From CAZDDI01 sp964504195 (lineage in GTDB: Bacteria; Chloroflexota; Anaerolineae; B4-G1; SLSP01): a stretch of 64,000 nucleotides of DNA. The position numbers were made by a program, and so were the translations under genes. The stretch is taken from assembly GCA_964504195.1 (NCBI GenBank), contig CAZDDI010000004.1, forward strand, positions 62,001-126,000, in the 5' to 3' direction. Positions 44,943-53,779 of this stretch are shown here, piece after piece (position 1 is the stretch's first letter; every line of letters begins with the position of its first letter). Below the pieces are notes generated by a model that worked only from the letters and a program-made list of their open reading frames with translations, was not told the DNA's origin and did no database searches.

Positions 44943-46010
44943 ATGAATACGCAAACCATCAGCGTGCTTTTAGCCGATGACCACGCGATTGTGCGCGCGG
45001 GGCTGCGCAATGCGCTGGCCGGGCTGCCGGAATTGGAGATTGTGGGCGAGGTAGACAATGGCCCATCCCTGATGCAGGCGTTGGCGACGCTGCGACCGGG
45101 GCTGTTGGTGGTGGATGTCAACATGCCCGACTTCGAGCCGGTGGCGGCGGTGCGCCAGATTCGCACGACCTACCCGGAGCTCAAAATCCTGGTGGTGAGC
45201 GCGCACGACGATCAGGCGTATGTGGTGGGGCTGCTCTCCGCTGGCGTCAACGGCTACCACCTCAAGGATCAACCGCTGGCGGATTTGCAGTTCGCGGTGC
45301 GCAAAATCCTCGCTGGCGACCGGTGGATTTCCGGCCCACTGGTCAACCGGCTGGTACAACAACCCGCCGCCACGAGCGATCCAGCGCTGCCCACACTCAC
45401 CCGACGGCAGCGCGAGCTGCTCCGCCTGCTCACATTGGGCTACGATAATCGCAAAATCGCCCAAAAGCTGGAGCTGAGCGTCAAAACGGTGGAAAATCAC
45501 CTCACGGCGCTGTATCGCGCCCTGGGCGTGGGCAGCCGATTGGAAGCGCACACCTACGCCATGCGCCATCCCGATGTGCTGGGTGCCGCCGGTCACGAGC
45601 TCGTGCAACATCCATCACAAACGCATACCGCCGATAGCCTGATCGTGCTACTGGTAGATGATAGCGCGCGGTACCGCACCCAGCTCGGTAAATTGATCGG
45701 CAAAGCCTGCCCCGCCGCGGTGCTCTACGAGGCCGAAGATTGCATCGAAGCCATGCAGCTGATCAGCCAAGTGCGCCCGCACCTGGCCTTCGTAGATGTG
45801 GTGCTGCCAGAGGAGGATGGAATTCAATGCACACGGCGCATCAAAGCGGAAGCGCCTAACATCAGGCTGGTGTTGATTAGTGCGTACCCGGATCGCGAAT
45901 TCCGCCGCCTGGGGTTGAACGCCGGCGCTGTAGCATTTTTAGACAAAAAAGACATTGACGCAATGTGCGTGCGGCAAATCATCGAGGATGTATTGAACCG
46001 CGAAACTTAA
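44943..46010 (+). CDS. Response regulator with REC-LuxR HTH-REC architecture
   Basis: The first receiver (residues 6-125) has the acidic pair D12-D13 and phospho-acceptor D58 in LLVVDVNMPD. The LuxR-type helix-turn-helix (about 150-210: LTRRQRELLRLLTLGYDNRKIAQKLELSVKTVENHLTALYRALGV) follows. After a linker a second receiver (about 233-350) has D240-D241-like acids and D285 in FVDVVLPEEDG. NarL-type regulators normally end with the HTH, so a receiver after it is uncommon and suggests two inputs. AAGGAGTTGTTAAA precedes the ATG. No kinase gene is adjacent; the two histidine kinases at the window start are about 40 kb away. Confidence 0.9.
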   Translation: MNTQTISVLLADDHAIVRAGLRNALAGLPELEIVGEVDNGPSLMQALATLRPGLLVVDVNMPDFEPVAAVRQIRTTYPELKILVVSAHDDQAYVVGLLSAGVNGYHLKDQPLADLQFAVRKILAGDRWISGPLVNRLVQQPAATSDPALPTLTRRQRELLRLLTLGYDNRKIAQKLELSVKTVENHLTALYRALGVGSRLEAHTYAMRHPDVLGAAGHELVQHPSQTHTADSLIVLLVDDSARYRTQLGKLIGKACPAAVLYEAEDCIEAMQLISQVRPHLAFVDVVLPEEDGIQCTRRIKAEAPNIRLVLISAYPDREFRRLGLNAGAVAFLDKKDIDAMCVRQIIEDVLNRET

Positions 46011-46071
46011 AAGGGGCAAGACTAGCCAGAGTTGACTACGGCTGGTTTACGCGCAGACCAAGGCCCGCTCC

Positions 46072-47772
46072 CTATTCAGGCTGTGACACTAGCAATTGCC
46101 ACGCGCCCGCCCCGTCTGCAACGGCCAACAAAAACGCTGGCGACGGCCAAGCAGCGCGCGCGACACTGTGGATCAAATACCGCTGCAAGTCCGGCTGATG
46201 AACCAGACGCGTCGGCTCATACCCCAACGCGAGCGCAGCCTCAGTGATGGCGAGCACGTCCGCCGCCAGCCCCCCTGACGGGAAACCCTCCTCCAGCGCC
46301 AGCTCGACAACGCGCAACGTAGTCTGCGCACCGCTCAAATCGCCATGCTCCAGCGATTCCCGCGCTTGCACCAGCAACAACTCCAGAGTAATCGCTTGCG
46401 CTTCACGGGGCCGCCGCACAAAGTCCGCCGTAATCCCTAGCCGACGGCCTTCAGACGGATCAAACAAAATCCCCTCCAAAAAGTGCGCTGCCGCATCATA
46501 ACGCGCTTGATACGCGCGCATCGTCTCCAGCAAATACCACTCGGTCTCCAAGCGCAGCTGATCCGTAAGCCCAGGATGCAAGGTTCCCAACCAACGCAGC
46601 CAGGCGGTCTCGAAGTCTGTCAAATCCAATGTACCGACTGCCGCCTGCACGCCAAGTTCCAACCGGTCGCGCTCACTGCCCCCGCTCGCCGCGCCCTGGC
46701 ACAAGCGCGTTACCCCCGCCCAACCCGCTTCCTCGACTATATACGCTATTAATGCCCCTGCTTCCAGATAGCTGATTTCGTGCTGATGGGTGTAGAAATT
46801 CTCCACCAGCACCTCCAACGGAATATAATGATCGGTCTGCAACAGCGTGGCGGTCTTGAGGGGCAAGGATTCGGCCCAGTAATGGCCGCCGGCCACATAC
46901 ACCGCCAGCCCCTCACGCACCAGCGCGGGCGCACTATCGCATCCGATACCGCTATCCAGACGATGGGTCAACTCGTGACGCAACAGCCGCTCCATCCCCA
47001 CCGGTGCATACAGCCGATCGGTATACGAAACGGCGACCCACGCAGACGAAGCATAACCGCCCTGCCCGATGACCCGATCCAGCAAATAAATATCCACACC
47101 GGTATCTACCTGCTCGCCTAACGTAGTAGCCACATTGGCATAAGCCACTTCCGCATCACGGCGCAGTTGAGCAATATCGCGCTCTGCCGCCGTGCCGGTG
47201 AGGTAATGCAAACGCAGGCCCAGCGTATCGGTGAACGTCCACCTTGTCGGCTCCGGCGGCGGCAACGCCGTTTCCGGCAACAGCGGGAGCGGCAACGCGA
47301 GCTGATAATCGCCCAGCTCAACATCCGCGCTGCCCGAAGACAAGCCCAAGGTGAACGTAAGCAACTGCGTACCTGTTAACGCATGCGTGTCCCAGATCCA
47401 GTAAAAGCGCGCTCTAGGGATACGATCCAGACCCTGGTGAATCACCGACGCAACGACGGGAGGGCCACCGGGCAGCGTGACCGAGATAACCGCCGAGCCG
47501 GAAACATAATCGGGCGGCAGCCAGGGCCGCACCTCGAAACTCGCGCGATCCCCGGTATGCAACGTAGCAGGAAAAACCCGGATGCCCGCCGTTGTAAGCG
47601 AGTAAGGACGCGGCGTGGGGGTAGGCGTGGGAAACAGTGTGGGCGTCGGGGGGCTAACGGTTACGGTGGATGTAAGCGGCGTCGGCGACAGGGTCACCGG
47701 GGGCGTGACAAACGTCCCGCACGCAAGCAACAACACAAAGCATAAGGGTAGAAGCAGTTTAATCGTGCGCAT
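46072..47772 (-). CDS. Lipoprotein with gluzincin-type metallopeptidase domain
   Basis: The 566-residue protein has a signal peptide with lipobox LLLAC (C18), a Thr/Pro-rich linker and a beta domain (about 60-175). The peptidase domain has the zinc motif HELTH (LLRHELTHRLDS) and, about 20 residues on, the Glu of LVREGLAVYVAGGHY as third ligand. This fits Peptidase_MA/M1-like gluzincins. A helical C-terminal domain follows. It would act on the outer face of the membrane, perhaps trimming proteins or peptides. It is divergent from RNase D and convergent with the regulator. Confidence 0.82.
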   Translation of the reverse strand: MRTIKLLLPLCFVLLLACGTFVTPPVTLSPTPLTSTVTVSPPTPTLFPTPTPTPRPYSLTTAGIRVFPATLHTGDRASFEVRPWLPPDYVSGSAVISVTLPGGPPVVASVIHQGLDRIPRARFYWIWDTHALTGTQLLTFTLGLSSGSADVELGDYQLALPLPLLPETALPPPEPTRWTFTDTLGLRLHYLTGTAAERDIAQLRRDAEVAYANVATTLGEQVDTGVDIYLLDRVIGQGGYASSAWVAVSYTDRLYAPVGMERLLRHELTHRLDSGIGCDSAPALVREGLAVYVAGGHYWAESLPLKTATLLQTDHYIPLEVLVENFYTHQHEISYLEAGALIAYIVEEAGWAGVTRLCQGAASGGSERDRLELGVQAAVGTLDLTDFETAWLRWLGTLHPGLTDQLRLETEWYLLETMRAYQARYDAAAHFLEGILFDPSEGRRLGITADFVRRPREAQAITLELLLVQARESLEHGDLSGAQTTLRVVELALEEGFPSGGLAADVLAITEAALALGYEPTRLVHQPDLQRYLIHSVARAAWPSPAFLLAVADGAGAWQLLVSQPE

Positions 47773-47794
47773 AGCCCGATTGTAACAGCAAAGC

Positions 47795-47841
47795 GTGAAA
47801 CGTAAAACGTGCTACCTGGGCAGAGAATTTTCACGTTTCAC
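47795..47841. repeat. GAAACGTGA-family inverted repeat between divergent genes
   Basis: GTGAAACGT (47795-47803) and ACGTTTCAC (47833-47841) flank AAAACGTGCTACCTGGGCAG. It ends two bases before the -35 box of the RNase D promoter. Confidence 0.6.
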
Positions 47842-47843
47842 AT

Positions 47844-47871
47844 TTGACAATCTTCCCAGCCCGAAGATAAT
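47844..47871 (+). promoter_or_regulatory. Promoter for a leaderless RNase D transcript
   Basis: A perfect TTGACA (47844-47849), a 16-bp spacer and GATAAT (47866-47871) stand 8 bases before the ATG at 47880. There is no ribosome binding site, so the mRNA should begin at or near the start codon. Confidence 0.7.
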
Positions 47872-47879
47872 CATTCCCA

Positions 47880-49013
47880 ATGATGATAGAACAACAACTT
47901 ACCCCACCCCAAATGATTACAACACCGGGCGCGCTACACGATTTAGCGCGCGTGCTGGCCCGCGAACCCCGCCTGGCCGTGGATACGGAAGCCAACAGTT
48001 TGTTCGCTTACCACGAACGCGTCTGCCTGCTCCAAATCTCTACGCCGGACAGCGATTATCTGATTGATCCGCTGGCCGTCCCCGACCTAAGCCCCCTCGC
48101 GCCGCTCTTTGCCGACCCTGGCATCGAAAAGGTATTCCACGCCGCCGATTACGACCTACTTGTGCTGCGACGCGATCACGCCATCCACTGCTCCCACCTG
48201 TTCGATACGATGTGGGCAGCGCGGATTCTGGGCTGGCCGCGCGTAGGGCTAGGCGATATCCTCGGCGAGCATTTCGGCGTTCACCCAAACAAACGCTTTC
48301 AACGTCACGATTGGGGGCTGCGTCCTATTGAACCTCGGGCGCTCGCCTACGCGATGATGGATACACATTACCTGCTACCACTTCGCGAAATCCAACTCCA
48401 GGCCCTCCAGAAAAACGATCGCTGGGAAGAAGCTCAGGAGATTTTCGCCTACCTGAGCGAAAGTAGCCCCGCCCCCCAAGGAAGTGATCGCAACCATCTT
48501 TTTTGGCGCATCAAGGGCGTACACGATCTCACCTTCACGGAGCAGCGCATCCTATTTACGCTCTATCGCTGGCGCGAAGAAGTCGCGGAACGCCTCGACC
48601 GTCCAACGATGAAGGTGATCTCCAACGAGCGGCTGCTCAATCTAACGCGGGTGCAACCACGCACCAAAACAGCCCTGGCGGCGGCAGGACTATCCCCCCA
48701 TCAGGTGCGGCGCTTCGGGAAAGGCATTTTGCAAGCCCTACGCACACACCCAGCACCTGATCCTCCCCCCCAACCCGACCACACATTCCCACCGGAAGCC
48801 GTCGTAGAACGCTACAATGTCCTCAAGGCATGGCGCAAAACCACCGCAGAAAAGCGCGGGGTAGATTCGGATGTAATTCTGCCCAACGCGATCCTCTGGG
48901 AACTGGCCCACCACCCGCCAACCGATTTGAACACCCTCGGAACGGTCATCGGTATCGGGCCGTGGCGCAAGAAGACCTACGGCCCGGAGCTGCTGCGGCT
49001 GTTGCGCAAGTAA
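47880..49013 (+). CDS. rnd: Ribonuclease D
   Basis: The 377-residue protein has the DEDDy exonuclease residues: D35 and E37 in LAVDTEANS, D92 in FHAADYDLLVL, and the Tyr-x3-Asp end motif (LAYAMMDTHYLLPL). Two HRDC domains follow (about 210-290 and 300-377), as in RNase D, which trims tRNA 3' ends and other RNAs in the cytosol. The start codon lies on a leaderless promoter. The second HRDC domain has the GIGPWRKKTYGPELL end. Confidence 0.93.
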   Translation: MMIEQQLTPPQMITTPGALHDLARVLAREPRLAVDTEANSLFAYHERVCLLQISTPDSDYLIDPLAVPDLSPLAPLFADPGIEKVFHAADYDLLVLRRDHAIHCSHLFDTMWAARILGWPRVGLGDILGEHFGVHPNKRFQRHDWGLRPIEPRALAYAMMDTHYLLPLREIQLQALQKNDRWEEAQEIFAYLSESSPAPQGSDRNHLFWRIKGVHDLTFTEQRILFTLYRWREEVAERLDRPTMKVISNERLLNLTRVQPRTKTALAAAGLSPHQVRRFGKGILQALRTHPAPDPPPQPDHTFPPEAVVERYNVLKAWRKTTAEKRGVDSDVILPNAILWELAHHPPTDLNTLGTVIGIGPWRKKTYGPELLRLLRK

Positions 49014-49069
49014 TTCCATGTCCGAATTTTCGCCACGAATTACCCTAAATTTTGGGAAGGACACAGCAC

Positions 49070-50467
49070 ATGAAAATCAAATTTCTCGGCGGCGTGGGGA
49101 CTGTGACCGGCTCGATGTATCTGATCCGCACCAATCGCCAACACATCCTGCTGGAGTGCGGCCTGTATCAGGGCAAGCGCGAGGAGGCGTATAAGCGCAA
49201 CCGCAAAATTCCTATAGACATCCACCGGCTCAATGCGGTCATCCTCTCCCACGCACACATTGACCACTCCGGCAACCTGCCCAACCTCGTCGCCAACGGC
49301 TACGAAGGCCCGATCTACGCGACGCCCGCCACCCGCGACCTATGCGCCTCGATGCTGCCCGATTCCGGGCGCATCCACGAGCAGGATGTGACCTACGTCA
49401 ACAAACACCGCATCCGACAAGGCTTGCCCCCCTTCAACCCCATCTACACTGAAGCCGACGCGCTCGCCACACTACCGGCCTTTGTGGGCGTGGGCTACAA
49501 TCAACGTATCCCCCTCGGGCGCAACGTCTGGCTCACGTTTTTCGACGCCGGGCACATCCTCGGCTCGGCCATGGTGTTGTTAGAAAGCAAGGAAGACGAC
49601 GTTACCACGCGCCTGGTTTTCAGCGGCGACCTGGGCCAGCCGGGGCTGCCCATCGTGCGTGATCCTGCGCCATTGCCTGAAACCGATCTGTTGATGCTCG
49701 AAAGCACCTATGGCGACCGCGACCATGATCGCTCGGAGACCACACAGGCGCAGCTAGAGGATATCATCAAGCGCGTGACACAACGCGGTGGGCGAATCGT
49801 CATCCCCGCCTTTGCTGTAGGCCGCACGCAAGACCTGATCTTCGATTTGCACCAGCTGTACGAAGCCGGGCGCATCCCCGACATCCCGATCTATGTGGAT
49901 AGCCCGCTGGCAACCAATGTCACCGAAGTGTTCCGCCTGCATCCCGACTGTTACGATCACGAGACATGGAAATTCCTGCAAGATAGCGATAGCGCCGACC
50001 CCTTTGGCTTCCACCGGCTACGCTATGTGCGCTCCGCCGACGAATCCAAAGCGCTTAACGAAAAAACCGAGCCGATGATTATCATCAGCGCCTCCGGGAT
50101 GGCGGAAGCCGGGCGCGTGCAGCACCATCTCAAGCACAGCCTCACCGATCCGCGCAACGCGGTGCTGATTACCGGCTGGCAAGCGCCCAACACACTGGGG
50201 CGGCGCATCGCCGAGCAACAACCGACCGTGCGCATCTTCGGCATGGAAATGCCGCTCAAGGCTGAGGTATTGACGCTCTACGGCTACAGCGCGCACGCCG
50301 GGCGCAGTGATCTGCTGGCCTGGGCCGCGCCACAGGCCGAGCGCGTGCGCATCGCGTTCGTCGTCCACGGGGACGCCAAACCTGCCGCCGCGCTTCAGGG
50401 AGGGCTACAAAAGCTGGGCTACCGGCAAGTCGTTGTCCCCCAGCCCAATGAGCGGTATAAAGTGTAA
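49070..50467 (+). CDS. Beta-CASP metallo-beta-lactamase RNase (CPSF73/Ysh1-like)
   Basis: The start at 49070 (MKIKFLGGVGTVTGSMYLI) follows GGAAGG. The 465-residue protein has the zinc motif HAHIDHSGNLP, the later DAGHILGSAMV and FSGDLG elements, and a beta-CASP domain (IVIPAFAVGRTQDLIFDLHQL; IIISASGMAEAGRVQHHL; YSAHAGRSDLLAW). Relatives are bacterial RNases of the CPSF family. It is 56 bases after the RNase D gene and is probably part of an RNA-processing pair with it. Confidence 0.92.
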   Translation: MKIKFLGGVGTVTGSMYLIRTNRQHILLECGLYQGKREEAYKRNRKIPIDIHRLNAVILSHAHIDHSGNLPNLVANGYEGPIYATPATRDLCASMLPDSGRIHEQDVTYVNKHRIRQGLPPFNPIYTEADALATLPAFVGVGYNQRIPLGRNVWLTFFDAGHILGSAMVLLESKEDDVTTRLVFSGDLGQPGLPIVRDPAPLPETDLLMLESTYGDRDHDRSETTQAQLEDIIKRVTQRGGRIVIPAFAVGRTQDLIFDLHQLYEAGRIPDIPIYVDSPLATNVTEVFRLHPDCYDHETWKFLQDSDSADPFGFHRLRYVRSADESKALNEKTEPMIIISASGMAEAGRVQHHLKHSLTDPRNAVLITGWQAPNTLGRRIAEQQPTVRIFGMEMPLKAEVLTLYGYSAHAGRSDLLAWAAPQAERVRIAFVVHGDAKPAAALQGGLQKLGYRQVVVPQPNERYKV

Positions 50468-50478
50468 CTTTGCTATTT

Positions 50479-50545
50479 CACCACAGAGCCACAGAGAACA
50501 CAGAGAAATTTTGAAAATCTCAGTGAACTCTGTGCCTCGGTGGTG
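50479..50545. repeat. CACCACAGAG-type inverted repeat
   Basis: CACCACAGAGCCACAGAG and CTCTGTGCCTCGGTGGTG pair with two mismatches in 18 across 31 bases, just after the beta-CASP gene stop; a possible weak terminator and a repeat type common in environmental genomes. Confidence 0.6.
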
Positions 50546-50582
50546 AGAATTTTATTTGAAGCAACTACGATGATGATGCCCA

Positions 50583-51407
50583 ATGAATGAAACACAACCT
50601 ACCTACCCCCGCGCCGCATGGCGCTTGCTCTACGAACCCAGCCCACACAGCGGCGCGTGGAACATGGCCGTGGATGAGGCTATCTTGCGCAGCATCGCGG
50701 CGGGCGAGGCGCCACCCACGCTGCGGCTCTATGCCTGGGCACCCCCGGCGATGACGCTGGGCCGAGGGCAACCGCTCGCCGATGCCGACCAAGCCGCGCT
50801 CCAGGCAGCGGGCTACGGCCTGGTGCGCCGCCCCACCGGCGGGCGGGCCGTGCTCCACACCGACGAGATCACCTATATGGCCGCCGCGCCCGAAGACGAG
50901 CCACGCTTTACTGGCGGCATCGTGAATAGCTATCGCGGCATCAGCCGGGCCATCGTCAACGCGCTGGAACGGCTGGGACTGACCGAGGTGCGCGCCGACC
51001 ACCACGCCGAGAATCGCGGGTTCAAGGGCGCGGTCTGCTTCGAGATGCCTTCCGATTACGAGATCACGGTCGCAGGGCGCAAGCTGGTGGGCAGCGCGCA
51101 GATGCGCATCAAGGGCGGCATCCTCCAGCATGGCACGCTCCCCCTCACCGGCGACATCGCCCGCGTGGGGTTGTATCTGGTGGAGCGCCCGGCCCCGGAG
51201 CGCATCCGCGCCCGCGCGCTCACGCTCCACGATGCGCTGGGCGAGCCGGTGGGCTGGGAGACCGCTGCCGAAGCGCTGCGCGCCGCCTTCGCCGCTACGC
51301 TCAACCTGGAGCTGCGGCCCGGCGCGCTCTCGGCAGCAGAAATGGCCCGCATCGCCCAACTCCGCGATGAAAAATACGACCACCCCGATTGGACGGGGCG
51401 CGTGTAG
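50583..51407 (+). CDS. Lipoate-protein ligase / LipM-type octanoyltransferase
   Basis: The 274-residue protein is of the BPL/LplA/LipB superfamily: WNMAVDEAIL, the RRPTGGRAVLHTDEITY loop and the catalytic Lys segment AGRKLVGSAQMRIKGGILQHG. A Cys in AVCFEMPSDYEIT is placed as in LipM octanoyltransferases, which move octanoyl from carrier protein to GcvH or E2. It could therefore be LipM rather than LplA. Lipoate is used by glycine cleavage and 2-oxoacid dehydrogenases. DUF503 follows after 2 bases. Confidence 0.85.
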   Translation: MNETQPTYPRAAWRLLYEPSPHSGAWNMAVDEAILRSIAAGEAPPTLRLYAWAPPAMTLGRGQPLADADQAALQAAGYGLVRRPTGGRAVLHTDEITYMAAAPEDEPRFTGGIVNSYRGISRAIVNALERLGLTEVRADHHAENRGFKGAVCFEMPSDYEITVAGRKLVGSAQMRIKGGILQHGTLPLTGDIARVGLYLVERPAPERIRARALTLHDALGEPVGWETAAEALRAAFAATLNLELRPGALSAAEMARIAQLRDEKYDHPDWTGRV

Positions 51408-51409
51408 CC

Positions 51410-51694
51410 ATGATTATCGGGGCCTGCACCGTGCGCCTGTACCTGCCGGGCGTGCATTCACTCAAGGAAAAGCGCGGCCTGCTCAAGCCACTGCTCACCC
51501 AACTCCGTCGCCGCTACGAGCTGGCGGCCGCTGAAGTGGGTCAGCAGGATGTGTGGCAATCGGCGGATGTGGCGCTCGTCGCTGTCGCCAATGATAGCGG
51601 GCACATCTACGCCGTGTTGGAGCAAGCCGTGCGCTGGATCGAAGATGAATACCGGGCTGTGCAAGTGTTAGATTTCCACCTCGAATTGCGCTAA
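51410..51694 (+). CDS. DUF503 family protein
   Basis: The 94-residue protein (MIIGACTVRLYLPGVHSLKEKRGLLKPLLTQLRRRYELAAAEV, quoted in part) shows the conserved HSLKEKR segment and ferredoxin-like fold of DUF503. Family members often lie beside ribosome-binding factor A or other translation genes; here it is coupled to the lipoate ligase gene. Function unknown. Confidence 0.88.
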   Translation: MIIGACTVRLYLPGVHSLKEKRGLLKPLLTQLRRRYELAAAEVGQQDVWQSADVALVAVANDSGHIYAVLEQAVRWIEDEYRAVQVLDFHLELR

Positions 51695-51702
51695 CCGCGC
51701 GC

Positions 51703-51730
51703 TTGCCTTTCTCCCCTGCCTGAGTACAAT
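51703..51730 (+). promoter_or_regulatory. Promoter for dnaG, near-leaderless
   Basis: TTGCCT (51703-51708), a 16-bp spacer and TACAAT (51725-51730) stand 9 bases before the ATG at 51740, with no ribosome site between. Confidence 0.6.
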
Positions 51731-51739
51731 ACTCTGAAT

Positions 51740-53590
51740 ATGGATGTAGTGCAACAAATCAAAGAGCGGCTGGATATTGTAGAGATCATTGGCCGCAGCA
51801 TCACGCTCAACAAGGCCGGGCGTAATCTCAAAGGGCTGTGTCCTTTCCACACGGAAAAGACACCGTCGTTTTTTGTCTTCCCGGATCGGCAGAGCTGGCA
51901 TTGCTTCGGCTGTGGGCGTGGGGGCGATCTCTTCACCTTCGTCATGGATCATGACGGGCTGGATTTCCGCAACGCCCTGGAGGAGCTGGGACGCCGCGCC
52001 GGGGTGGAGATCAAGCCCCGCACGCCAGAACAAATCCAGGTGGAGGAAGAGAGCGACCGCCTGCGCGCCATCCACACCGCCGCCGCCGCTTACTTCCACC
52101 GCTTGTTGCTCTCCGCCCCACAGGCAGAAAAAGCGCGCGCGTACCTGCAACAGCGCGGTTTCAAGACCGAGACTATCGCACAATTCCAGTTGGGCTACGG
52201 CCTGGAAAGTTGGGACGCGCTGCGCAGCCACCTGCTAGGGCAGGGGTTTACGCTGGACGACCTGATCACTGCCGGGCTGCAAATCGAGCGCGAGACAGGC
52301 GGCTCCTACGACCGGTTCCGCGACCGGGTGATGATCCCCATTTGCGACCGGCGCGGGCAGATCATCGCCTTCGGCAGCCGGGTGCTGGGCGATGGTGAAC
52401 CCAAGTACATGAACTCGCCGCAGACGCCGCTCTTCGACAAAAGCCAGGTATTGTTTGGGATGCACCTCGCAGGGCCAGCAATCCGCCAGCACGACGCCGC
52501 CATCATCGTTGAAGGCTACATGGATGTGATGATCCTGCATCAGGAAGGCTACGCCCACGTCGTTGCGCCGATGGGCACAGCGCTGAGCGAAGCGCACCTC
52601 AAACAGCTGCAACGACTCACCAAGCGGTTCATCCTCGCGCTCGACCCGGACACCGCCGGCATCCAGGCTACGCTACGCGGGCTGGATGTGGCCCGCGAGA
52701 CGCTGGAGCGCAAGGGCGAGGCCGTGTTCGATGCGCGCGGCATCGTGGGCTACCAGGGGCGACTCAACGCCGATATCCGCGTGCTGAGCCTGCCGGACGG
52801 GCTTGATCCCGACGAGCTGATTTTGCAAGACCGCGCCCGCTGGGAGGCACAGGTTGCCACGACGCAGCCGGTAGTGCGCTTCTACTTCCACGAGCTGCTC
52901 AAACAAGCGGATGCGCGCGAGCCACGCGGGAAAGCCCGCATCGTCGAGGCGATGTTGCCGCTGTTGCAAGACATCGCCGATGGCGTGGAGCGCGAGGCGT
53001 ACATCCGCGAAATCGCCCAACAGCTGGCGCTCGATGAACGCGCACTCCATGATCGCCTGCGCGTGCGCGAGCGGGCCACAGCCCTACGGCAGCAAACCGC
53101 CGTCGCGCAGCCAGGCCACGCCCTCGCCAACGCGGGTCTGGAAGCACACGCGCTCATGGTGCTGCTGCACTACCCGGAACTATTGGAAATCGTCGGGGGC
53201 GATCTGGTCGCATTAGACCTCGATCCCTTGCAGGATGAAGACTTCTCGCCGCACTATCGGCTGATCTGGCTGGCCTGGCTGGAATCCCTGGCGCATCCTG
53301 AGCAAGAATTAGAAGACCTGCTCCCGCCCGACCTGTTCGCTGAAGCGCACGGCTGGCTGACCACACCTTTACCCGAAGCCGCGCTAGAGCAATGGAAGCG
53401 TGATCTGTTGCGCGTCGTTGCACGCTTGCGCGAGCGGCGGCTCCGTGAAGAGCAACAACAAATCATGGATCTGATCCGCGAAGCGCAAGCGGAAAACGCT
53501 CCGGCAGAGTTGCGCGCCCAATACACCGGCGCGCAGCAAACCATCCACGAGACCCTCTGCCGGGTACAACAGGCGTTAGCACATAAGTAG
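51740..53590 (+). CDS. dnaG: DNA primase
   Basis: The 616-residue protein has the CHC2 zinc finger with C34, H37, C55 and C58, the primase N-terminal catalytic domain (YDRFRDRVMIPICDRRGQIIAFGSRVLG) and the Toprim motif IIVEGYMDVM with later LDPDTAG. A C-terminal helicase-binding region completes it. It makes RNA primers at the replication fork with DnaB helicase. rpoD follows after 189 bases, the classic dnaG-rpoD order; rpsU is absent. Confidence 0.96.
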   Translation: MDVVQQIKERLDIVEIIGRSITLNKAGRNLKGLCPFHTEKTPSFFVFPDRQSWHCFGCGRGGDLFTFVMDHDGLDFRNALEELGRRAGVEIKPRTPEQIQVEEESDRLRAIHTAAAAYFHRLLLSAPQAEKARAYLQQRGFKTETIAQFQLGYGLESWDALRSHLLGQGFTLDDLITAGLQIERETGGSYDRFRDRVMIPICDRRGQIIAFGSRVLGDGEPKYMNSPQTPLFDKSQVLFGMHLAGPAIRQHDAAIIVEGYMDVMILHQEGYAHVVAPMGTALSEAHLKQLQRLTKRFILALDPDTAGIQATLRGLDVARETLERKGEAVFDARGIVGYQGRLNADIRVLSLPDGLDPDELILQDRARWEAQVATTQPVVRFYFHELLKQADAREPRGKARIVEAMLPLLQDIADGVEREAYIREIAQQLALDERALHDRLRVRERATALRQQTAVAQPGHALANAGLEAHALMVLLHYPELLEIVGGDLVALDLDPLQDEDFSPHYRLIWLAWLESLAHPEQELEDLLPPDLFAEAHGWLTTPLPEAALEQWKRDLLRVVARLRERRLREEQQQIMDLIREAQAENAPAELRAQYTGAQQTIHETLCRVQQALAHK

Positions 53591-53779
53591 AGATCCAATG
53601 GTATTAAGTTTAGGGCAAGCCCAGGCAGGTTTCAAAGCCTTAAATTTACACAACGTCGGTATTCACTGGTAAAATCCTACCTAACCCAATTTGTGCGAAA
53701 CCTGCCAGATCTTAACTGAATGACATTGGGTTCCGATTCAAAATTGGAAATCCAAAATCAAAAATCTCGATGAGGCGCC
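53591..53779. other. dnaG-rpoD gap with degenerate repeats
   Basis: The 189-base gap has a degenerate copy of the ACCTGCCAGGTTT palindrome (CAGGCAGGTTTC at 53627 and GAAACCTGCCAGAT at 53699) and arms CCAATG/CATTGG. No gene and no convincing promoter were found. Confidence 0.4.
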
